Positions 57,202-64,000 of a stretch of 64,000 bases of DNA are shown here, piece by piece. The position numbers were made by a program, and so were the translations under genes. The DNA is from Nitratidesulfovibrio sp. SRB-5. Its GTDB lineage: Bacteria > Desulfobacterota > Desulfovibrionia > Desulfovibrionales > Desulfovibrionaceae. Within the stretch, counting starts at the first letter, position 1, and each line of letters opens with the position of its first letter. The notes below the pieces were generated by a model. That model did no database searches. It was not told the DNA's origin and saw only the letters and a program-made list of their open reading frames with translations. The stretch lies in the NCBI RefSeq assembly GCF_019931275.1, contig NZ_JAIOTY010000001.1, positions 930,001 to 994,000 on the forward strand, in the 5' to 3' direction.

Positions 57202-57383
57202 GTGGGTGAGCCTTGTCCGTGTAGTGTCCGGGAACGTATGGTCCGGGTATGTGGTTGCCGTTGTGGTGGTGTCTGGCGGCAGCGTGTCCGGTAATGGGCT
57301 GCCCGGTGCGCGGTGGCGGGTGGAAGGGCAGCTGCGACATCAGGGCTGCCGGAACACCACGCCGGATGGCCGGAAGCGCGACA

Positions 57384-58115
57384 TCAGGCGTGGTCGCGGG
57401 GCGGCGCGGCAGGCGCGAAACAGGTGTAGCCGCCGGGTATGCCCGTGGAACAGAACAGCATGTCATGGCATGCGAGGTACTTGGAAAACGTTTCCCGCCG
57501 GAAGTGGAAGGTGCTTACGGCATGCAGCGAGCGCGGCATTTCGCGCAGGCTGCCCTTTACCTCCAGCACGGCCACGGGCAGGGGCGTGGGGTTGTGCCGG
57601 GCGATGAAGGCAGGGTTGGCGCGGGGCACGTGAATGCCCGTGTCCACGGCGATGCGTGCCCCGGTTGCCGGATCGATGAAACGGTGGCGGGTGTAGCGCA
57701 GGATGAACATGGGAAAGATGGGCCGGGGAAAGGGGATGCCCGCTTCGGCCAGGTGTTCCGGCAGGCGGCACAGCAAGGGATCGGTCAGCGGGGTGTTCCA
57801 CAGGGTGGCCCCGTCCAGGGGCAGCAGCACGCGGGCCTTGTCGCGCGCGGCGCCTTCCTTGCGCTTGGCCTCCAGGAACACCGCCCGCTCCATGGTCGTG
57901 CCCCGCACGGCGCCGTACCAGCGGCAGCGTATCTTGGTCTTCAGGTAGTCGCTGTTGCGCTTTTCTTCCAGCAGATCGCGCGCGGGCGTGTCGTAGTAGA
58001 GCGAAAAGACGTCCGCCGCAGGAAACGCGGGGTCGGGGCGGCATGCCGCGCCCAAAAGGTCCACGACCGCACGGGCGAAGGCCGGGGCGAAGGTGTATTT
58101 TATCTCGTTGCTCAC
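57384..58115 (-). CDS. VTC-domain protein (polyphosphate polymerase-type tunnel fold)
   Basis: Protein of about 243 residues with the triphosphate-tunnel motifs of the VTC catalytic domain: NEIKYTF at the N-terminus, FSLYYDTP, KTKIRCRWYG (basic Lys/Arg substrate contacts), FLEAKRKEG, and late VLEVKGS supplying the metal-binding Glu. Eukaryotic Vtc4 makes polyphosphate from ATP with this fold. The GTG at 58115 places EIKY at the usual distance from the start but lacks a good ribosome site; the frame stays open to a GTG at 58229. It precedes DUF4956 and CotH-like genes on the same strand. Confidence 0.85.
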   Translation of the reverse strand: MSNEIKYTFAPAFARAVVDLLGAACRPDPAFPAADVFSLYYDTPARDLLEEKRNSDYLKTKIRCRWYGAVRGTTMERAVFLEAKRKEGAARDKARVLLPLDGATLWNTPLTDPLLCRLPEHLAEAGIPFPRPIFPMFILRYTRHRFIDPATGARIAVDTGIHVPRANPAFIARHNPTPLPVAVLEVKGSLREMPRSLHAVSTFHFRRETFSKYLACHDMLFCSTGIPGGYTCFAPAAPPRDHA

Positions 58116-58342
58116 GATGGGAACCGCCGAGGATGCGAGAGGAAGTGGTTCTGGAGCGTGCTGTCGTGCCCGCGTGAAGGGGCGCGGCAGGCAGACCGAA
58201 AGGTTGCGCGGCTCCGGATGGTGACGCACCCGTGTTACGGGATATCGTGCGGAAAGTCCATTTCGATGCGCGGCGGGGCCGTGCGCGGTGCCCCATGCGC
58301 CGGGGAAAGCCGCAACGCAGGGTGCGTGCGCCGGGAGCGAAG

Positions 58343-59596
58343 CTATTGCGCCTCTTGCATCCCATCGGGCAGCGTTGTGGACAGTGCAGCGATCTGTCGC
58401 ACCAGCTGCTCGTTGTCGCCGTGGCGACGAACCTGCATCCTTATGTAGCCGCTGGGCATGCCGGGTATGTTGTCGCAGGATCGCACCAGCATGCCGTGGT
58501 GCAGGAGTTCGCGGCGCACCATGTCCGCCGTGACGCCGATCCGCAGCAGTTCTTCGGACAGGCGGCAGGTAGTGAAGCTGGGGCCCGCGTTGCAGGCGTG
58601 GGGATCGAACACGCCCAACCTGCGCAGTCCGTCAAGCAGCACGGCACGGTCGGCACGCAGGGCGGCAAGGTGCGCCCGGTAGTCGGGCAGGGCGTGCAGA
58701 AAGCGCCTGCCCATGGCCTCTGCAAAAGGGGATACCATCCACGGCGGGCGCCGGGACTGCAAGAGGTCCAGCAGTCTTTCGGGGCCGGTCAGGTAGCCCA
58801 GGCGTATCCCCGTGCAGTGGAAAAACTTGGTGAAGCTGTGCAGGCACAGCAGCGTGCCGCCAGTGGGGCTGGGCGGACGGGCCGGGGCGAGGGCCGCGTG
58901 GCGGTGGGCATCATGTTCCGGGGAGCCCCACAGGAAGTCGCGGTAGGTCAGGTCGGCCAGCACGGTGCGAAAGCCCGACCGGAACAGGGCGGCCACCAGG
59001 GCGGGCAGGTCGGGCGCGGTCACCGGGCAGGGGTTGCCCGGCGAGCAGAGGACCACCAGTTCGTCTTCCGCATCGGCCTCGGTGCCCGCCCGGAAGTCCG
59101 GCGGGGGGGCGTCCAGCGCGCGCATGGGATCGGCATGCAACACCCGCCAAGGTATGGCGTGGGCCTCGCAGGCGCGGGCGTATTCGGAAAAGGTGGGGCC
59201 CAGCAGGGTGACCCGGCGGGGTTGCAGCACGCGCAGGATCAACCAGATGAGTTCCGACGAGCCGTTGCCCACCATGATGTTGTCTGGGGCAAGTTCCTCG
59301 TGGGCGGCCAGTTCCTCGCGCAGGGCAGTGCTGGCACTGTCCGGATAGTGCTCGAAGGGGTGGGGCTGCGCCTCGACCAGGGCATGGGTCAATCCCCGCG
59401 CATGGGCGAAACCGTTGCTGCTGCAATCCAGGATGTGTTCCGGCTCCACGCCCAGTTCACGGGCCACACGGTAGATTTCGCCGCCGTGCGCGCCCTGAGG
59501 CGGTGTGGAATCCGGTGCGGAGTCAGGCGCGGAACCGCGGGGGGCGGCGGGCCGCGACGCGGGCGCGGCATGTGGGGGCGGCCCGGCATCAGGCAT
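58343..59596 (-). CDS. CobD/HisC-like PLP-dependent aminotransferase
   Basis: Fold-type I enzyme of 417 residues. After a low-complexity 30 residues, HGGEIYRVARELGVEPEHILDCSSN is the CobD (threonine-phosphate decarboxylase)-type opening. MVGNGSSELIWLILRVLQP contacts PLP phosphate, LCSPGNPCPVTA follows, and the Schiff-base Lys is in LHSFTKFFHCTGIRLGYL. HisC-type activity cannot be excluded. It overlaps the upstream glycosyltransferase by 8 bp and belongs to a surface-glycan gene run, not a cobalamin one. It might make an amino-alcohol phosphate or amino-sugar precursor for glycan decoration; this is inference. Confidence 0.85.
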   Translation of the reverse strand: MPDAGPPPHAAPASRPAAPRGSAPDSAPDSTPPQGAHGGEIYRVARELGVEPEHILDCSSNGFAHARGLTHALVEAQPHPFEHYPDSASTALREELAAHEELAPDNIMVGNGSSELIWLILRVLQPRRVTLLGPTFSEYARACEAHAIPWRVLHADPMRALDAPPPDFRAGTEADAEDELVVLCSPGNPCPVTAPDLPALVAALFRSGFRTVLADLTYRDFLWGSPEHDAHRHAALAPARPPSPTGGTLLCLHSFTKFFHCTGIRLGYLTGPERLLDLLQSRRPPWMVSPFAEAMGRRFLHALPDYRAHLAALRADRAVLLDGLRRLGVFDPHACNAGPSFTTCRLSEELLRIGVTADMVRRELLHHGMLVRSCDNIPGMPSGYIRMQVRRHGDNEQLVRQIAALSTTLPDGMQEAQ

Positions 59597-60737
59597 CGGA
59601 CAGTCCTCGGCGTTGCAGCAGGGTGCGGTACAATGCCTCGAAGCGGTTGATGCGCGTCTCGGTGGAGAAGTCCGGCGCGATGGCGCGGCTGGCCTCGGCC
59701 CAGGTGACGCGCAGGCTGGCATCGCCCATGGCCGTGGCCAGGGCGCGTGTCAGCGCGGGCACGTCGCCGGGCGGCACCAGCAGGCCGTTGCCCCGCACCA
59801 GTTCGGGCACGCCGCCCACCTGCGAGGCAATGACCGGCAGGCCGGAGCAGATGGCTTCCAGCAGGGTGTTGGGCATGGATTCGGACAGCGAGGGCAGCAC
59901 GAAGGCATCGAGCAGTTGCAGGTAGTCGGCCACGCAGTTGCTGTGTTCCACCAGCCGGACGCGGTCCGTGATGCCCAGTTCCGCGCACAGCGGCTGCCAC
60001 CGGCCAGGCGTGACGCCCACCACGACCAGATGCGGGTTGCCGCTGGCGGGGGCGCTGTCCTTGTGACCGCTGGCCGGGACGCTGTCTGGGCCGTCGGATG
60101 GGGCGCCATGCCGGGCGCAGGCCAGCGCAAAGGCCCGCAGCAGGGGTGCAACGCCCTTCACGTCGCCGTCGTGGGCAACGCAGCCGAACAGAAGGGCACC
60201 GGCGGGCAGCCCCAGTTCCGCGCGCATGGCGTCCGCCCCGCGACGCGGAACGAGCCGCGCGGCGGGAATGCCGTTGTGGATCACCGCAAGGCGCCGCTCG
60301 CCCAGGCCCATGCCGCGCAACACCTTGGCGCAGGCGTGCGAATTGGCCACGAAGGCGTCAATCCCCGGAGACCAGTAGGTCAGCGGGTTGCCGGGGCGGA
60401 AGACCACCCCCCGGTAGCCCACGCAGACGACGCCGCGCCGCCGCCAGAACAGCCCGTGCCAGGCCAGACGCTTGACGGCCTTGTTGTGGAAGGCCTGCAC
60501 GATGCAGGGGCCCTGTCCCGGCGCGGGCATGGCCGCCTCGAGCGCGCCCTTCCACTTGCCGGGCGATTCGGGCAGGTCGGCCCAGGACATGGTGTCCGAC
60601 AGGGGGCGCAGGGTGGATGAGCGCGGGGTGAAGAACGTGACGTGGTGGCCATGCTCGTGCAGGCCGTCGGCAAGGTACAGCGCCTGGCGGGCGCCGCCGC
60701 TGCTTGTGGTGGCCGAGGTCAGGAAGAGTATGCGCAT
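59589..60737 (-). CDS. Glycosyltransferase family 4 protein
   Basis: GT-B fold glycosyltransferase of 382 residues. The N-terminal domain starts MRILFLTSATTSSGGARQALYLADGLHEHGH. The C-terminal Rossmann lobe has LFGCVAHDGDVKG, RVRLVEHSN, and the donor-nucleotide EX7E region in LPSLSESMPNTLLEAICSGLPVIAS. An insertion of about 25 low-complexity residues (GPDSVPASGHKDSAPASG) interrupts the lobe. Likely cytoplasmic and involved in LPS or another surface glycan. The ATG at 60737 lacks a strong ribosome site. It is coupled to the CobD-like gene. Confidence 0.88.
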   Translation of the reverse strand: MRILFLTSATTSSGGARQALYLADGLHEHGHHVTFFTPRSSTLRPLSDTMSWADLPESPGKWKGALEAAMPAPGQGPCIVQAFHNKAVKRLAWHGLFWRRRGVVCVGYRGVVFRPGNPLTYWSPGIDAFVANSHACAKVLRGMGLGERRLAVIHNGIPAARLVPRRGADAMRAELGLPAGALLFGCVAHDGDVKGVAPLLRAFALACARHGAPSDGPDSVPASGHKDSAPASGNPHLVVVGVTPGRWQPLCAELGITDRVRLVEHSNCVADYLQLLDAFVLPSLSESMPNTLLEAICSGLPVIASQVGGVPELVRGNGLLVPPGDVPALTRALATAMGDASLRVTWAEASRAIAPDFSTETRINRFEALYRTLLQRRGLSDA

Positions 60738-60840
60738 GTGCTTTGGGGCGAAAGATGACGGTGGAAGGTGCACGCCGTACGACGGGCATCCGCCAGTGGC
60801 TGGTAGGCACGATCACGCGCGGGGGCCGCGTCGGTCGGCA

Positions 60841-61923
60841 TCAGGATTGCCGGTGGATGGTGCCGCACGCGGTCTTCTGCGTCAACGTGGCCAGCCATGT
60901 TTCCAGTTCTCGGGCCTTGCCGTCCAGTTCGCAGTGGGTGGCGCAGGCCTGGCGGGCGGCGCGCTTCATTTCCAGCAGTTCCTCATCCGGCAGGGTCAGC
61001 GCCTTGCGCAGCATTTCCGCGAATTCCGCGGGTCCGGCGGCATAGGGCAGCAGCCAGGGCAGCAGTTCCGGGGTGTACACCTCGCGCACGCCACCCACGT
61101 CGCGGGCCACGGGCAGCAGCCCCTGAGCCAGCGCCTCTTGCAGGGTGTTGGGCAGGCCCTCGCTCAGCGAGGCCAGCAGGAACACGTCGGCGCGTTCCAG
61201 CAGTTCCGGCACCCGGGTGGTGAAGCCGTGCCAGCGGATGCGCTCGGCAATGCCCAGCGAAACGGCAAGATCCTTCAGGAAGGTTTCGTGCGAGCCGGTG
61301 CCCGCCACGTCCAGTTCGAAGGGAATGTCCAGACTGGCCAGGGCGCGCAGCAGCGTCTCGTGCCCCTTGTCGGGGTTCAGTTGCTGCGTGGCCACCAGCC
61401 GCCGGGGCGTGGACACGGACAGCGGCCCGGTGGCCACCCGCTTGGCCGTGAGCACCACGTGCAGGTCCTCTGCCCGCAGGTACGGCAGGCTGGTCAGGAA
61501 TCCGTCGGCTATGTACCGGCACGAGCACAGGAACCTGGGGGCGATCCAGGCATGCAGCAGGCGGGTCTTGAGGCGGTGGGGGATGTCGCCGGGCAGGCCG
61601 ATCTGCTGGACCACGGGAATGCCCAGCAGGCGCGCGGCAACCCCGGCGGTGGCAAGATCCTTGCCGATGTTGAGGATCACCACGTCGGTGCGGTGCTCGC
61701 TGAACCGGCGGCGGAACCAGGCAATGGTGGCCGGATTCAGGTCGAATCCGAACGTGGCCGACTCTCCATGGCCCACACGGCGTTTGGCCTCGTCCACGAA
61801 GGCCTGCTGGCGCCCGTAGACGCGCACGTCATGCCCGTAGGCGGAAAGCCGTTCAGCGAAATCGAGTATCCAGGTCTTCACGCCGCCCCATTTGCGGGTG
61901 CTGTTGACGAAAGCGATGTTCAT
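60841..61923 (-). CDS. Glycosyltransferase family 4 protein
   Basis: GT-B enzyme of 360 residues: FVNSTRKWGGVKTWILDFAERLSAYGHDV at the N-terminus, GIPVVQQIGLPGD, RRLVATQQLNPDKGHETLLRAL and the donor-site LASLSEGLPNTLQEALAQGLLPVARDVGG with the paired Glu. The start overlaps the stop of the upstream O-antigen-ligase-type gene by four bases. The acceptor is unknown. The segment resembles enzymes that add inner- or outer-core sugars. Confidence 0.9.
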   Translation of the reverse strand: MNIAFVNSTRKWGGVKTWILDFAERLSAYGHDVRVYGRQQAFVDEAKRRVGHGESATFGFDLNPATIAWFRRRFSEHRTDVVILNIGKDLATAGVAARLLGIPVVQQIGLPGDIPHRLKTRLLHAWIAPRFLCSCRYIADGFLTSLPYLRAEDLHVVLTAKRVATGPLSVSTPRRLVATQQLNPDKGHETLLRALASLDIPFELDVAGTGSHETFLKDLAVSLGIAERIRWHGFTTRVPELLERADVFLLASLSEGLPNTLQEALAQGLLPVARDVGGVREVYTPELLPWLLPYAAGPAEFAEMLRKALTLPDEELLEMKRAARQACATHCELDGKARELETWLATLTQKTACGTIHRQS

Positions 61924-63260
61924 GGGATGTTCCGGGTTTCGCGGGATGGCGCTCCCACGGGTGAGGCAGGGGGAGTGTCTGCATTGATGATGGCGCCGAT
62001 CATCACGCCCAGATGGCCCATGGATACGGCCATCCACCACGAGCGCAGGAAGTCGTGCGCGAACAGCGCCTCCACCAGGTAGCACAGCCAGCCGGCCAGG
62101 AAGAACGCGGCCATGGTCCACATGTCGTACGGGGCGCCGGAGCGCGGGATGTTGCGGTGTATCCGCCGCAGTCCCCAGGCCAGCATGCCGAACAGGAAGA
62201 CCATGGCGATGACGAAGCCCACCACGCCGGTGTCCACCAGAAACTGGATGTATACCGAATGGGGGTGCTGGATGCTCGGCGGGTTGATGACCGGTTGCAG
62301 CCCCAGCGCCTTGAACGCCGGGCCGAACATGCCCATGCCCCACCCGGTCAGGGGGCGGGCCTGGATGACTTGCCACGCAAAGTCCCACAACTCGAGGCGC
62401 CCGTCGCGCATGGCGGTTTCCAGGGTGATGCGCTGCGGGCCGAACAGGGCGGCCAGAATGCCGATGCCCGTGGGCACCAGAAGGTATGCGGGCTTCGGGC
62501 GCGTGAACAGGTACCACAGCAGGAACAGGGCGGCGGCAACACCCAGGTAGCCGCTGCGGGCCTGGGCGAATATCCACAGGTGGATGCCCGGCGCCAGGAT
62601 CAGCGCGACCACGGCGGCCCTGCGCCATGCGGAGCGGATTTGGGGCAGCATGGTCCACAGGGCGAAGGCGGGCACCAGGATCAGCGCCATGTAGTCGCCC
62701 ACGCGGTAGGTGGTCATGGAGCCGGTGAGCCGACCATACATGATGGGTGTGCCCTTGATGAGGTCGTGCCCGGTGAGGTGCTGGTAGATGCCGTCCAGCC
62801 CCTGGAAGATGGCCGCCAGTGCGAAGGCCCGGACCAGGCGGCGCATGTCGCGCATGTCGCGCGCACACTCCATGGCCACGAAGGGCAGGGCGAAGCCCTT
62901 CCAGACGTTGGGAAGCACGTAGACCAGGCTCTGGCGCGGGTCCAGCGACAGGGCCGTCTTGACGCAGATGAGCCCGTAGAAGGCCACGAACAGCCACTTG
63001 AGCGGAAGACGGCGCAGGGTGGACTGCCGGTACCCCCAGTAATGATAGGCGAACAGGGCGATCAGGCAGAGGATGGGACCGACTTCGCGGAAGGCCTGGC
63101 CCAGCGAAAAGGTGACCACGGACAGCCAGAACAGCCAGAACAGCACCGTACGCGCCCATTCCGCCTTCTGCGGGTCCGGGGCGGCACGGAGGGTGCGCAG
63201 GGCCGTAGTCACGCGGGAGGGGGCGGTGTGGGGGCGGATGTCGGACATGTGGGGATCCAT
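61920..63260 (-). CDS. O-antigen ligase/polymerase family membrane protein
   Basis: Polytopic inner-membrane protein of 446 residues with about eleven helices. The Wzy_C/WaaL signature region is RPLTGWGMGMFGPAFKALGL followed by HPHSVYIQFLVDTGVVGFVIAM, where the conserved His of the large periplasmic loop falls. It links O-antigen or capsule chains to lipid A-core or polymerises them. The first ATG (63260) is used; a second at 63248 is possible. The neighbours are three GT4 enzymes. Confidence 0.9.
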   Translation of the reverse strand: MDPHMSDIRPHTAPSRVTTALRTLRAAPDPQKAEWARTVLFWLFWLSVVTFSLGQAFREVGPILCLIALFAYHYWGYRQSTLRRLPLKWLFVAFYGLICVKTALSLDPRQSLVYVLPNVWKGFALPFVAMECARDMRDMRRLVRAFALAAIFQGLDGIYQHLTGHDLIKGTPIMYGRLTGSMTTYRVGDYMALILVPAFALWTMLPQIRSAWRRAAVVALILAPGIHLWIFAQARSGYLGVAAALFLLWYLFTRPKPAYLLVPTGIGILAALFGPQRITLETAMRDGRLELWDFAWQVIQARPLTGWGMGMFGPAFKALGLQPVINPPSIQHPHSVYIQFLVDTGVVGFVIAMVFLFGMLAWGLRRIHRNIPRSGAPYDMWTMAAFFLAGWLCYLVEALFAHDFLRSWWMAVSMGHLGVMIGAIINADTPPASPVGAPSRETRNIP

Positions 63261-63328
63261 AGCCTAAACGGTGGATTGCGGAAAGTATTGCATGCGCATG
63301 GCGGCGAAGGCGTGCATCGGTGAGGGGG

Positions 63329-64000
63329 TCACCGGGCCTGCCCGCCATGGTTTTTGGCTGGCAGGCTTGCATAGAAGGCCAGCAGGCGCTCCGCGTAGCG
63401 CGGCATGGTGAGTGGTTCGATCACCCGGTGCGCGGCCTCGGAAAGCCGTGCCCGCAGCGTGCCGTCGCGCAGAATGGAAAGCAGCTTGGCCGCGATGTCG
63501 CCAGGTTCGGTTTCACACACCAGCGAGGCTTCGGCCGCCACCTCCAGCGAGGGAACATGGCGCGAGACCACGCACGGCAGGCCGCAGTACAAGGCTTCCA
63601 TCTGGGCGATGGGAAAGCCTTCGAAATCCGAGGGCATGGCGAAGATGTCCGCCGCCCGGAAAAAGGCCGCCACGTCCTGGCGGAATCCCGTCAGCACCAC
63701 GTGCCCGCCAAGGCCCAGACTGTCGCGCAACGCCTCCAGGCGGGGGCGTTCCACCCCTTCGCCCACCAGCACCAACGATGCGGGTATTTGCTGGTCGTGC
63801 AGGATGCGCACGGCCCGGATGAGCAGGTCCAGGTTCTTCTGCCGCACGTACCGGCCCACCGAAAGAATGACCGGGCCGGAGACGCCGTAGGCGGCCTTCA
63901 GGTCTAGCGGGGGCATGTCGCAACGTTTCGGGTCTATGGCGTTGTAGAAGACCTGCACCGGCCGGCCCGCCCGATTGTGGTCGGCGGCGACGACGTCGGC
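63329..64000 (-). CDS. Glycosyltransferase family 4 protein (N-terminus outside window)
   Basis: C-terminal lobe of a GT4 enzyme. The frame is open through the window edge, so the N-terminal part is missing. Visible are YNAIDPKRCD, ILSVGRYVRQKNLDLLIRAV, LVLVGEGVERPRLEAL, VVLTGFRQDVAAFFRAADIF and the donor-site MPSDFEGFPIAQMEALYCGLPCVVS with its paired Glu. It begins the minus-strand glycan run; the next gene starts 68 bp downstream. Confidence 0.9.
   Translation of the reverse strand, partial: ADVVAADHNRAGRPVQVFYNAIDPKRCDMPPLDLKAAYGVSGPVILSVGRYVRQKNLDLLIRAVRILHDQQIPASLVLVGEGVERPRLEALRDSLGLGGHVVLTGFRQDVAAFFRAADIFAMPSDFEGFPIAQMEALYCGLPCVVSRHVPSLEVAAEASLVCETEPGDIAAKLLSILRDGTLRARLSEAAHRVIEPLTMPRYAERLLAFYASLPAKNHGGQAR

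Overview
The window is GC-rich bacterial chromosome, densely coding on both strands. It looks like a sulfate-reducing delta-proteobacterium of the Desulfovibrio/Nitratidesulfovibrio type. The reasons are the block lysS-lolC/E-lolD-bamA-amidase-ompH-lpxD-fabZ-lpxA-lpxI, the use of LpxI rather than LpxH, the oxygen-sensitive redox proteins (an iron-sulfur flavoprotein and a short Old-Yellow-Enzyme with four clustered cysteines), and the sigma-54 activator and hybrid sensor kinase content. The genus call is inference; no rRNA is present. No insertion sequence, prophage or CRISPR array was seen.

Layout. 1-1.7 kb: two permeases of a polyamine-type ABC importer (the first is cut by the window edge). 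1.9-4.1 kb: a glycerophosphodiester phosphodiesterase and an EamA exporter, ending in a perfect bidirectional terminator. 4.2-8.2 kb: an HxlR regulator divergent from a nitroreductase, followed by a tautomerase, an OYE-like enzyme, a muconolactone-isomerase-like protein and an iron-sulfur flavoprotein; this reads as an electrophile/quinone or nitro-compound redox island. 8.3-10.5 kb: rhodanese, VanZ-like, SlyX and EVE proteins. 10.7-13.5 kb: a 935-residue protein that resembles a degenerate FliM joined to FliG-type helical repeats. 13.6-23 kb: YgiQ radical SAM protein, a PAS-PAS-GAF hybrid histidine kinase with receiver and HPt modules, an exported EF-hand protein and a chemoreceptor.

23.2-30.7 kb: two nearly identical tRNA-Asn genes, each with the same palindromic terminator, lie in direct orientation. 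They bracket NhaA, an isoprenylcysteine-methyltransferase-like protein, an internally shortened radical SAM protein, a cation P-type ATPase and a small membrane protein. 30.9-44.1 kb is the envelope-biogenesis block: lysyl-tRNA synthetase, Lol lipoprotein release, BamA and Skp/OmpH for outer-membrane proteins, a periplasmic amidase, and lipid A synthesis through LpxI. LpxB is not in the window. 44.2-49.9 kb: two PLP enzymes/regulators, a divergent flavin-binding protein, thiM-thiE and a NifX-like protein.

50-54.7 kb: a flavin reductase-like protein, a GAF-AAA+ sigma-54 activator whose upstream region carries three tandem 12-bp palindromes, and an HDOD protein. 54.8-64 kb is all on the minus strand. 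It holds glycosyltransferases, an O-antigen-ligase-type protein and a CobD-like PLP enzyme, followed downstream by a VTC-domain protein, a DUF4956 membrane protein and a CotH-kinase-like protein. This last trio (polyphosphate-polymerase fold, membrane protein, secreted atypical kinase) next to surface-glycan genes is the most interesting poorly understood system in the window.
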